Below are positions 16,447 to 24,490 of a stretch of DNA of 64,000 nucleotides, in pieces (position 1 is the first letter of the stretch; each line of letters opens with the position of its first letter). The stretch lies in assembly GCF_036311985.1 (NCBI RefSeq), contig NZ_JAZDCJ010000013.1; one strand, written 5' to 3'. Source of the DNA: JAZDCJ01 sp036311985. GTDB lineage: Bacteria; Actinomycetota; Actinomycetes; Actinomycetales; Micrococcaceae. A program made the translations under genes and the position numbers. The notes under the pieces were generated by a model. The model had not been told where the DNA came from. It was given only the letters and a program-made list of their open reading frames with translations, and made no database searches.

Positions 16447-17987
16447 GCTTTCACCCTTACGCGTGGATCGAGGACGGAGTAGACGAGGTCGGCGATCAGG
16501 TTGAAGACCAGGGCCACGATGCCGACGATCAGGAAGACGCCCATCACGGGGTTCGGATCGGGAATCGGCGCGAGCGAGGCGACGAAGAGGTTGCCCATGC
16601 CCGTGAAGGCGAACACCCGCTCGGTGATCACCGCGCCGCCGATGAGTCCGCCGATGTCGAAGGCCACGAGCGTGGCGAGCGGGATGAGCGCGTTGCGGAA
16701 CGCGTGGCGCATGACGACCGTCCGCTCGGGCAGGCCCTTGGCCCGGGCCGTGCGGATGTAGTCCATCTGCATGATCTCCAGCATCGACGCCCGCGAGTAG
16801 CGGGAGTAGGACGCCAGCGAGAGCAGGACCAGGGCGATCGTCGGCAGCAGCAGGTGCGTGAACGTGTCCAGGCTCTGGATCCACCAGTTGCCCTCGAGGT
16901 TCGGCGTCGAGGCGCCGATCGTGGCGATCGGCCGGCCGCGGATGCGCCCGTTGTTGAAGTAGTTCGGCCACTCGACCATAAAGCGGTCGAGCACCACGAT
17001 GCCGGCGATCAGGAAGCCGGCGAGGGCGGCGGCTCGCATCGACTGCCCTCGGTCGAACCCGCCCATGAGCCAGCCGACGGCGCAGCCGACGAGGATGGCC
17101 CCGACGGCCAGCAGGACGATCCCGAGGGTCGTGATGCCGCCGAACATCGGGTTGAGCACGTAGTAGCCGACGAGCCCGATCGGCACCATGATGAGCGCCG
17201 AGTAGAGGGCCTTGCGGTTCTGCACGCCAGCGGTCAGCTGCGTCACGAGGTACGCGGCGCCGGCGCCGGTCAGGGCGATCAGGATCGGTCCGAGGCCCGG
17301 GTTGGTGAACCAGCCGGTCACGGACAGCAGGACCATGAGGCCAGCGGTGACGGCCGCGCCGATGGCGAAGCCGATGATGCGCTTGAGCCAGGTGCCGCTC
17401 ATGAACAGGACCACCATGACGCCGACGAACGCGGAGCCGATGACGATCGAGGTCGGCGAGAACTGCGGGTCCCGCAGGAAGTCGTTGAAGCCGATCGCGC
17501 CGAACTCCTTCAGGAGCACCGCGATCCAGAAGATCGGGAGCGAGAAGAAGAGGAAGGCCATGAAGGTGACCGAGTAGTCCAGGGTGCTGTACTGCTTCAG
17601 CGCCGTGATGATGCCAAGCGAGATGCCGATGATGATCGCGAGCACGGTGGCCGCGGTGATCAGCAGGATCGTCTGCCCGGCCGCGCGGGCCAGCGCCTGG
17701 GTCACGGGCTCGCCGTTGAGCATGAGCCCCAGGTCGCAGCGGCCGAAGAACGGCACGATGCACTGCGCGGCGCCGCCGAGCCACTTGAAGAAGCGGATCG
17801 GTGCTGGGGTCGTCAGATCGAGGTTCTCGATCCGCTGCTGCATCAGGGCATCCTTGTTGGGGAGGTTGCTCTCCCTCAGGTCGGCCAGCGGGTCGCCCGA
17901 GAGGGCCGTGAGCTGGTAGACGAGGAAGGATGCCCCAAACAAGATGAGTACGGCGGTCACAAGCCGCCGGACGATGTAGGTCACCAT
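16443..17987 (-). CDS. Oligopeptide/dipeptide ABC transporter permease (DppB type) with a large membrane insertion
   Basis: The N-terminus (MVTYIVRRLVTAVLILFGAS) and the C-terminal half with the EAA-loop MDYIRTARAKGLPERTVVMRHAFRN identify a DppB-type permease. The protein is 514 residues, whereas typical members have about 310-340. The extra length is a block of about 190 residues (roughly 172-365) with around five additional hydrophobic helices, placed between the usual second or third helix and the conserved LLPTIALVLLSLASYSRYSRASMLE region. The reading frame is open through it. It partners the DppC-type gene with a 4-nt overlap. Confidence 0.9.
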   Translation of the reverse strand: MVTYIVRRLVTAVLILFGASFLVYQLTALSGDPLADLRESNLPNKDALMQQRIENLDLTTPAPIRFFKWLGGAAQCIVPFFGRCDLGLMLNGEPVTQALARAAGQTILLITAATVLAIIIGISLGIITALKQYSTLDYSVTFMAFLFFSLPIFWIAVLLKEFGAIGFNDFLRDPQFSPTSIVIGSAFVGVMVVLFMSGTWLKRIIGFAIGAAVTAGLMVLLSVTGWFTNPGLGPILIALTGAGAAYLVTQLTAGVQNRKALYSALIMVPIGLVGYYVLNPMFGGITTLGIVLLAVGAILVGCAVGWLMGGFDRGQSMRAAALAGFLIAGIVVLDRFMVEWPNYFNNGRIRGRPIATIGASTPNLEGNWWIQSLDTFTHLLLPTIALVLLSLASYSRYSRASMLEIMQMDYIRTARAKGLPERTVVMRHAFRNALIPLATLVAFDIGGLIGGAVITERVFAFTGMGNLFVASLAPIPDPNPVMGVFLIVGIVALVFNLIADLVYSVLDPRVRVKA

Positions 17988-18178
17988 GTGAATAGCCTCA
18001 GGTTAGGAGTTCCGGGGATCGCCCGGGCTTGCTTTGGCAGAAGTGTAGTTCACCTCACCACACGCCGGAAGCTGAGATATCCCAATCACTTCCGCCCGCG
18101 AAGTCAAGGAACAGATGACGCCTTGACCGGGTTCCCCAATGGGTTAAGTCGTTTCGAGCAGCTGTAACGGGGGCACTA

Positions 18179-18216
18179 GGAAGCGCCGGGACCCAGGTTC
18201 CGGTCCCGGCGCTTCC
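18179..18216 (-). terminator. Strong hairpin between binding protein and permease genes
   Basis: Perfect 15-bp inverted repeat (arms 18179-18193 and 18202-18216, 8-nt loop) lying 31 nt after the stop of the binding-protein gene. There is no U-tract. It may partly terminate transcription or protect the upstream mRNA, giving more binding protein than permease; that role is inferred. Confidence 0.65.
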
Positions 18217-18247
18217 TTCGTGGGTTACCCCAGGTGCTCAGGAGGGG

Positions 18248-20035
18248 TTAGTTGTCGACCGACCACTCCCAGAAGTTCCACCACACGCCCGTCTGGTTGG
18301 GCATGTACTTCACTCCGTCAACGTGCGAGGCGTAGGCGTCCAGGCCGACCGGCTGGAAGAGGGGCAGGCCGTAGCCGGAGTCCCAGATCAGCTTGTCGAT
18401 CTGGATCTGCAGCTGGTCCTGCTCGTCCGCATCCGGGGTGACGAGGAGCTCGCCCATCAGTTCATCGGCCTCCGGGCTGGAGAATCCGTTGAAGTTGGAG
18501 GAGCTTCCGCTGCCGAAGATCTGCGGCACGCCGGTCACGCCGACGCCGGAGGAGATCCAGCCGAAGATCGAGGCGTCGTAGTTGCCCGAGCCGAGCGATG
18601 CGCCCCACTCGGAGCCACCGAGGCCGCCGTCGACGATCTTGAAGCCGGCCTGGGTGGCGGACTCCGCGATCAGCGTGTAGGCGTCGACGCGGTTGGGGTT
18701 GTCCTTGTTGTACATGATGCGGACTTCCGGCGTGGCTCCGTCGAGGAGCTCCTTGGCCGCATCGATGTCGACGTCCTGGTACTCGGAGGAGCCGTTGTTG
18801 GCCACGGACTCGGCGTAGGCCGCGTTCGCCGGGACGAACAGCTGCGAATCCAGCGGGGTCGCCTCGGGATCCATCTTGGACAGGATCGTCTCCACGATCT
18901 GCTTGCGCGGGACGGACTTCATAAACGCCTTGCGCACGTTCTCCTCGGCGAAGACGCCGGTGAAGTTCAGGTCAAGGTGGTCGTAGGAGAGCTGCTCGCC
19001 CTTCTCGACGACGACCTGGTCACCGAGGGCCTCGAGCTGCTCCAGCGTGTCGGCGGAAGCCTGCGGGGCGATGATGTCGACCTCGCCGTTCTTCAGCGCC
19101 GCGACCTGGGCCGGGGCCTCGCCGATGTAGCGGACGACGATCGAGTCGACGTTCGGGATCGGGCCCCAGTTGTAGGCCTCGTTGCGCACGAGGGTCATGG
19201 ACTGGTCCGGAACGATGCTGTCCACGATGAACGGGCCGGAGGACAGGTACAGGGACTCGTCGCTCGGCATGGACTTCGTGTCGTAGCCCGTGTTCCAGAA
19301 GTCGGCCACGGCCTTGAGCTCGGCAACGGGCTCGGCCTTGGGGTTTTCGGGATCGCCCTTCTCCGTCTCGAGGATGAGCTTCGAGAGCGCCTCCTGGTCG
19401 ATGCCGGCCTTCTCCGCGGCGACGTGCGCCGGGGTCAGGACGCCGAAGGAGATCTCCCAGTCGGCGAACGGCTTCGAGTAGGTCAGGGTGATCGAGCGGT
19501 TGTCGTCGCCGACCTCCGGGGTGTCCGTGAGCGCGAGGCCCTCGGTGGTGCCCGCGTAGTCGAAGTAGCGCGTGCCGCCGGTGACGTTGCCCTCGTCGTC
19601 GGTCTTCGCGTCATCGAAACGACCGGACGTGATGGCCCACGCGAACAGCATGTCGTCGGCGTCGATCTGCTCGCCGTCGGACCAGGTGACACCTTCGTTG
19701 ATGGTGTACTTGACCGTCAGCGGATCCTCGCTGAGCAGCTCGTAGGAGCCGAACTGCTCGTTCTTGACGATCTCGAGCTCGTTGCTGATGTAGTTGAAGT
19801 TCGCGTTCGTGGTGTAGGCGATCTTGGAGTTGATATCCACATTGCCCTTGGCGGTGTTCGAGTTGAACGAGCTGAATGCGTTCACCTCGACCACGCGCAC
19901 CTCGCCACCCGAGGGAGCCTCGGTACCGTCGGCACTTCCGGTGTTTTCGGTTCCTGTGCCGGCGGCGCAAGCGCTGAGCGCGAGTGCTGCAGCGGCGCCT
20001 ACGGCGACAGCCTGGGAAATACGCGTGAAACGCAT
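18248..20035 (-). CDS. Oligopeptide-type ABC transporter substrate-binding lipoprotein
   Basis: A 595-residue family 5 extracellular solute-binding protein. The signal peptide ends in a lipobox, LALSACAAG, so it is lipid-anchored outside the membrane. SBP_bac_5 features include TWSDGEQIDADDMLFAW and NPNRVDAYTLIAE. The ATG at 20035 is preferred because an AAGGAGG ribosome binding site lies 4 nt upstream and the signal peptide begins there; an upstream in-frame ATG at 20116 would add a non-signal extension. It supplies substrate to the DppB/DppC-like permeases downstream. The substrate is probably peptides but this is not proven. Confidence 0.92.
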   Translation of the reverse strand: MRFTRISQAVAVGAAAALALSACAAGTGTENTGSADGTEAPSGGEVRVVEVNAFSSFNSNTAKGNVDINSKIAYTTNANFNYISNELEIVKNEQFGSYELLSEDPLTVKYTINEGVTWSDGEQIDADDMLFAWAITSGRFDDAKTDDEGNVTGGTRYFDYAGTTEGLALTDTPEVGDDNRSITLTYSKPFADWEISFGVLTPAHVAAEKAGIDQEALSKLILETEKGDPENPKAEPVAELKAVADFWNTGYDTKSMPSDESLYLSSGPFIVDSIVPDQSMTLVRNEAYNWGPIPNVDSIVVRYIGEAPAQVAALKNGEVDIIAPQASADTLEQLEALGDQVVVEKGEQLSYDHLDLNFTGVFAEENVRKAFMKSVPRKQIVETILSKMDPEATPLDSQLFVPANAAYAESVANNGSSEYQDVDIDAAKELLDGATPEVRIMYNKDNPNRVDAYTLIAESATQAGFKIVDGGLGGSEWGASLGSGNYDASIFGWISSGVGVTGVPQIFGSGSSSNFNGFSSPEADELMGELLVTPDADEQDQLQIQIDKLIWDSGYGLPLFQPVGLDAYASHVDGVKYMPNQTGVWWNFWEWSVDN

Positions 20036-20435
20036 TCCGCCTCCTTGATGATTGGTGTGTAGCAAGCCAAGCTCTGCACTTGACCCGGACGCCGCCCTCT
20101 GCGTGGCGTGTCTCACATGGCAAAACCTTAGACCGTTGACAGGGGTCTTGGATATAAAAATCTCGCTTCAGAATGCGTTGTTACCGAGTCGCAACTTTGT
20201 GCGGCACAGGTCACATTTCCCGCACGGATTCCCCGCCCTCGCGCGGATCCCAAGAAACTCAAGGGTTTCTTTCACATTGGGAAAACCCAACCGGCCACCC
20301 GGAGTTCAACGAGCGGTTGACAGCGGTCCATTCAAATTGCCCCACATGACTCGGCGTGTCGCTCCCGGCGTGTCGCCGCGGAGGCAGCGGGCGGGGCTGC
20401 GCCCCCGACTCCCCCGGTGCCCTACGGTGGGGAGC
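20036..20435. promoter_or_regulatory. 400-bp divergent intergenic region upstream of the binding-protein gene
   Basis: AT-richer than its surroundings. It holds two small inverted repeats, AAGAAAC/GTTTCTT (20252-20258, 20265-20271) and TTGGG-AAAA-CCCAA (20277-20290), and two TTGACA hexamers on the plus strand (20136-20141, 20317-20322) without well-spaced -10 partners. No open reading frame is convincing. Near 20436 a TACGGT -10 (20423-20428) serves the acyltransferase gene. It is probably the control region of the ABC importer. Confidence 0.4.
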
Positions 20436-21011
20436 ATGTTCCGTCGCCTCGCAGCCCGCGCATTCTGGTCACTGAGCCCGTGGCGGCTCGAATCCAGCCC
20501 GGGGCCCACGCGCCCCACCGTCCTCATCGGCGCGCCGCACACCTCCAACTGGGACTTCGTCCTCATGCTCGCCATCGCCTGGAGCCTCGGCCTCGACGTG
20601 CGCTGGCTCGGCAAGAAGAGCCTCTTCCACGGCTGGCGGGGACCGGTCATGCGCGCGCTCGGAGGCATCGCCGTCGACCGTTCCAACCCGGGCGACGTGG
20701 TCGCGGAGGTCGTCGAGCGGGTGCGGGCGGGCGAGGTCTTCGGGCTCGTCGTCACCCCCGACGGCACGCGCAAGGGGCACACCCACTGGAAGTCGGGCTT
20801 CTACCGGATCGCCCGCGAGACGGGAATGCCGGTCACGCTCGGCTACGTCGACCGCACGACGATGACCACGGGGCTCGGACCCACGCTCGAGCTGACCGGC
20901 GACGTCGCCCACGACATGGACCGCGTCCGCGCCTTCTACGGCGACAAGGCGGGCTTCCGCCCGGAGCACCGCGTGGAACCCCGGCTGCGCGAGGAGACCA
21001 CGGAGGGCTGA
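20436..21011 (+). CDS. 1-acyl-sn-glycerol-3-phosphate acyltransferase-like protein (PlsC family)
   Basis: A 191-residue acyltransferase. Family motifs are IGAPHTSNWDFVLM (NHxxxxD-like, here HTSNWD), GGIAVDRSNPGDVV and VVTPDGTRKG, matching the HxxxxD and P-loop-like blocks. It has no obvious N-terminal anchor. The histidine/aspartate spacing is kept, so it is likely active on a glycerolipid or glycolipid acceptor; the substrate is unknown. TACGGT lies 7 nt before the ATG at 20436, favouring leaderless translation. Confidence 0.82.
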   Translation: MFRRLAARAFWSLSPWRLESSPGPTRPTVLIGAPHTSNWDFVLMLAIAWSLGLDVRWLGKKSLFHGWRGPVMRALGGIAVDRSNPGDVVAEVVERVRAGEVFGLVVTPDGTRKGHTHWKSGFYRIARETGMPVTLGYVDRTTMTTGLGPTLELTGDVAHDMDRVRAFYGDKAGFRPEHRVEPRLREETTEG

Positions 21012-21059
21012 GACCCGCCCGGCCTCGCAAGCCGCCGCCGCGTACGGCAGACTCGTGGG

Positions 21060-21500
21060 GTGGAAGACGTCAACGTACCCGCGGGCCCCGGAGCGCCCGG
21101 CGGTCTCAGGATCCCGGCTGGAGAGCTCATCGAGCAGTTCTCCCATGCCTCCGGACCCGGCGGCCAGGGCGTGAACACCACCGACTCGCGGGTCCAGCTG
21201 AGCCTCGACCTCGCCACGACGACCGCCCTGAACGAGACCCAGCGCCGACGCGCCCTCGAAAGGCTGGCCGCGCGCCTGACCGGCACCGTGCTGACGATCA
21301 GCGCCTCCGAGCACCGCTCGCAGCGCCGGAACAGGAGCGCGGCCCGGCAGCGCCTCGCCGTCGCCCTCCGGGAAGCGATCGCCCCGCCGGCCATCCGGCG
21401 CCCGACCAAGCCGACCCTCGGATCGCTGCGCCGGCGCGCGGAACAGCAGCGCCGGCGCTCGGAGGTCAAGCGCAACCGCAGGAGGCCGGGACTGGACTGA
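21060..21500 (+). CDS. arfB: Alternative ribosome-rescue factor ArfB (RF-1 domain peptidyl-tRNA hydrolase)
   Basis: A 146-residue protein with the class I release factor core: SHASGPGGQGVNTTDSRVQL contains the catalytic GGQ loop, followed by a long basic C-terminal tail (SLRRRAEQQRRRSEVKRNRRR) that in ArfB enters the mRNA channel of stalled ribosomes. It lacks stop-codon recognition domains, as expected for ArfB. The start is GTG at 21060. It is the last intact gene before the accessory island. Confidence 0.92.
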   Translation: MEDVNVPAGPGAPGGLRIPAGELIEQFSHASGPGGQGVNTTDSRVQLSLDLATTTALNETQRRRALERLAARLTGTVLTISASEHRSQRRNRSAARQRLAVALREAIAPPAIRRPTKPTLGSLRRRAEQQRRRSEVKRNRRRPGLD

Positions 21501-21907
21501 CGCGCGCCCGCCGGCGTTCAGCCACGGCCCGGCTGACGTTCACCAGCGCTGACCCCGGTCCGCGCACGAGGAACTTGCCCCGCTCAGTCCCTTCCTTGAC
21601 GAACCCGGCAGCCCGGGCAACTGCTCCCGACGCCGGCGTGCATCCAGTACCAGAACCAGCCGCTGCGATGGCCCGCGTCAAGACTCTCGCACACGAGTCC
21701 AACGAGGCTGCCCCGGTCCACGACCACCCACGGCCGATGCGACTGATCACGTGAGAGCAGGTGTGCCACGTAGCGCTCGGCGTCGCCCGGCGTCGCGACA
21801 CTCCCCTGACGCTCCATGTCCGGACTGGACACGAACGCGGCAAGGACCTCCGGGGCGTCGCCGTGCCTCAGCGGCGCGAAGCTCACGTCGAAGGATTCCG
21901 AGCTCAA
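21466..21907 (-). pseudogene. GNAT acetyltransferase remnant with internal deletion and frameshift
   Basis: The frame starting at 21907 encodes a GNAT N-terminal half (FAPLRHGDAPEVLAAF, PWVVVDRGSLVGLV, RSGWFWYWMHA). It then changes frame: the next frame down reads PASGAVARAAGFVKEGTERG, the C-terminal acetyl-CoA-binding half of the same family. The stretch normally between WYWM and NPASG is missing, so the gene has a deletion of roughly 40 codons plus a frameshift near 21640-21650. No function is expected. The 3' boundary is approximate; the second frame runs into the end of arfB. Confidence 0.75.
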
Positions 21908-22104
21908 GGACTCAAGAACGCTTCGTGGCTCTCATCTTGAGCTGCTCGCTCTTGCGCATGCCAGAAGACTGTACTGATGTTTTTCGAGACAAGGGCGCTC
22001 CCCACTTCAGCGCTGAACTGGCTCAAAATGGCCGCTGAGAGATCGTCTTTACGGACGTCCGCTGACTGACCGGGCTTCAGTTCGACCAAGACAAACTCCA
22101 CCGG
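21904..22104 (-). other. Possible small gene or gene remnant
   Basis: An open minus-strand frame ends at 21904 and reads coding-like (VEFVLVELKPGQSADVRKDD, then SQFSAEVGSALVSKNISTVF). Its amino-acid composition looks real, but there is no good start with a ribosome binding site: GTG 22104 is weak, and the upstream ATG at 22227 overlaps the divergent gene by about 78 bp. It may be the 3' remnant of a gene cut by island insertion. I do not recognise the family. Confidence 0.3.
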
Positions 22105-22149
22105 GCAACTATTCCACGCACATACCTGGTGCTCTGCTTGAATGTAGCC

Positions 22150-23550
22150 ATGCCCGATACAACCGACGCGACTCCGCCCGCGCCGCTCTACCTCTTTCGC
22201 GCCAAGGGGGCGAACCGGATCAGCCATACGTACGCGTCTCGCATCTCAGAGGCGTTCGATAAGAACGCCGCTCCGACCGTGGGAGCTATCTGCGTAGCCG
22301 TACAGGCTGGCCACGGCTCCTTCGATGATCTAGATGATGAGGGTCTGGTTGAGGGCGACTCCATCATTGCCCTCGCGGCTGTCCGCGGGATCGCGGGAGT
22401 GGCAAGCGGTACGGTGCGAGCGACACTCACTCCTATTCACCGCCTGCTTGCTCCTGTCCCGCTCCACCCTTCGCAAGATGAGTCCGTCGAACTCGGTGAC
22501 GTTCCGGCCGACTTCCATTCGCGAAAACTCGAACCCAGAATTGCCTCAGCTCTGATCGCCCACCTCAATAGCCTCGATCCCTCTGTCGCAATCTGGCTGG
22601 AGCAGGTGTTCGGCGAACCGCGTACGTTCCCGTCGAAGGTCGAACAGTCCCGGGTGGAGGCGAAGGACGCCGTGCAACTCGCTGCTCAGCTCGCGAAGAT
22701 CGAACTTCCAGCAGATGCCTTCGTGGTGCCGCCGGCAGAGACCGAGAACGAGACACTGCTCCAAACGCTGCTAAACGCGGGGTACGAATCGGACCTCGAA
22801 GAGGAGCTCCTCCCGCTCGACCTTCAGCGCTTCGATGGGAAGCTGGTTGGCGAGCAGCGCGCCGCGAGCGTCACCGTGTTCACGGATAAGTGGGATCAGA
22901 AAAAGCTGATCATCATGTCCGTCAACAAGAAGCCGATTGAGCTGGAGCTCGGGGTCGACCTTCTCTACTGGGACCAAATCCACGATTCATTCACCTTCAT
23001 TCAGTACAAGCGGCTTGAGAAGGTCACCTCGCAGAAATCGTCCGGCGGCCCGGAATGGGCCTACCTGAGGAAACGAGAGATCGAAAAGCAGCTCAAACTG
23101 ATGCCGATTGGAAAAGGTTCACCAGCGGCGGCTGCTGATTGGCGCGCTTTCGGAACACCGTTCTGGTTTAAGTTTGTTCGCGGCGATGCTGGAAGCGTGC
23201 TCGACGGCAAGACCCTCAAAGGGATGCACGTCCCCGCTGACTGGTTGCGGCTTGCGATGGAAGAAGACACATTCAAATCTGGTCCAAAGAAGGGATTTCG
23301 TGTCACGTACAACAATGCCAAGTACATCGGGCGAACGGCATTCACGCAGCTAGTCTCCAGGGGATTTGTCGGCACCGCGGGTGCACGATCCAAGGCATTC
23401 AAGAAGGTTCTGCGATCAAAGGATCGCGAACTGATCATCGCGGTGCGGACGGAATGGCAGAAAGATGAGGAACCTCTCGACCTGACAAGTGCATCCGGAG
23501 AGGCCGGCGGTGCCCGAGTACATACCACGCCTCCCGAATTTCCCTTCTAG
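22150..23550 (+). CDS. Unrecognised island protein with a possible Mrr-like D...QxK nuclease motif
   Basis: A 466-residue soluble protein of no family I recognise. Residues about 264-287 read ELELGVDLLYW followed by FTFIQYK: an Asp at 270 and Gln-Tyr-Lys at 285-287, the spacing and hydrophobic strand pattern of the Mrr-type variant of the PD-(D/E)xK nuclease core, in which Gln replaces the usual Asp or Glu. The C-terminal third is basic (Lys/Arg-rich, about residues 370-450). The ATG at 22150 is used. It faces the other island genes tail-to-tail and has the same lower GC. Nuclease activity is inference. Confidence 0.6.
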   Translation: MPDTTDATPPAPLYLFRAKGANRISHTYASRISEAFDKNAAPTVGAICVAVQAGHGSFDDLDDEGLVEGDSIIALAAVRGIAGVASGTVRATLTPIHRLLAPVPLHPSQDESVELGDVPADFHSRKLEPRIASALIAHLNSLDPSVAIWLEQVFGEPRTFPSKVEQSRVEAKDAVQLAAQLAKIELPADAFVVPPAETENETLLQTLLNAGYESDLEEELLPLDLQRFDGKLVGEQRAASVTVFTDKWDQKKLIIMSVNKKPIELELGVDLLYWDQIHDSFTFIQYKRLEKVTSQKSSGGPEWAYLRKREIEKQLKLMPIGKGSPAAAADWRAFGTPFWFKFVRGDAGSVLDGKTLKGMHVPADWLRLAMEEDTFKSGPKKGFRVTYNNAKYIGRTAFTQLVSRGFVGTAGARSKAFKKVLRSKDRELIIAVRTEWQKDEEPLDLTSASGEAGGARVHTTPPEFPF

Positions 23551-23752
23551 GGAACTGGCCTCATCTAGTCCTCAGAGCCAAATTGACCGTCGAGAGGGCC
23601 AATGGGGACCCGTCTAGATGTTTTGACCACGGGCGTTAGGTACGCCCGGCATGCCATGGCAACGCCGTCCTGACCCCCGAAGGGCCGGCGCCGGCAGGCG
23701 CGCTGCGTCGTGGAGGACAGGGGGCCACTGACCGTGCCGCTGCCTCGCCACC

Positions 23753-24490
23753 TTACGCCCGCTCGTCTTCGCCCCACTCCTCGTGCCCGAGCGGCGCTTC
23801 GTTCAGCTCGTCTCGACGTGCTAGCCAGTCGGGAAGGACCTGGTCCATCAAGGCCACGAACTTCTCACCGTGTCCGCGTTCGAGCAGGTGTGCGAGTTCA
23901 TGGACGACGATGTACTCCAGGCATCGCGGGTCCTTCTTCGCCAACTCGGGGTTGAGCCAGATCGCCCGTGACGTGGTGACGCAGGTGCCCCACTTGGTCT
24001 TCATCCGGCGCACAACGAACCTGTCGGCCTCGACCCCGAGGATCGGCTGCCACTTCTCCAGCAGCGCGGGCACGGCGGCCTTCAGCTCACGCCGGTACCA
24101 ACGATCGAGTGCCCCGAGCCGCCCGGCGGCGTTGGTTCCTGGTGGGGTGATGACCCAGAGCGTATTGCCCTTGGTCTCGACACCGTACGCACCGCTCGAC
24201 TTGGAGACGTCGAGGAGATACCGCTGCCCCCACACGTAGTGGGTCTCCCCCGAAAGCATCTTGCGTTCTGTCTGCCTATCAGCGTTCCGAAGCTGCTCCT
24301 GCTGACGCTTGATCCACGACAGCCGCTGCACGACCGCAAGCCGGATCGCATCCTCAGTCGTCCGCTGCGGTGCAGCGACCCGCACACGACCCACCGGTGG
24401 GTAGACCGAGATGTGCATGTTCTTGATGTCCTTGTAGACGACATCGACACCAAGTCCCGCGACGGTCAGGTAGCCGCTAGCGGTACTCAT
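23753..24490 (-). CDS. YgjP-like zinc metallopeptidase coupled to hsdR
   Basis: A 245-residue protein of the YgjP/SprT-like (DUF45) family. It has the conserved RRMKTKWGTC block and the zinc-binding VVHELAHLLERGHGEKF motif (HExxH, with a downstream His at the third-ligand position). There is no signal peptide, so it is cytoplasmic. Its ATG lies within the end of hsdR (14-nt overlap), so it is the last gene of the restriction operon and translationally coupled. Genes of this family are often found beside type I restriction operons; their role there is not established. Confidence 0.87.
   Translation of the reverse strand: MSTASGYLTVAGLGVDVVYKDIKNMHISVYPPVGRVRVAAPQRTTEDAIRLAVVQRLSWIKRQQEQLRNADRQTERKMLSGETHYVWGQRYLLDVSKSSGAYGVETKGNTLWVITPPGTNAAGRLGALDRWYRRELKAAVPALLEKWQPILGVEADRFVVRRMKTKWGTCVTTSRAIWLNPELAKKDPRCLEYIVVHELAHLLERGHGEKFVALMDQVLPDWLARRDELNEAPLGHEEWGEDERA

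Noticed and set aside
20136..20160. TTGACA followed by TATAAA as a strong plus-strand promoter
   Set aside because: Spacing between the two is about 11 nt, too short, and no plus-strand gene follows within 270 bp.
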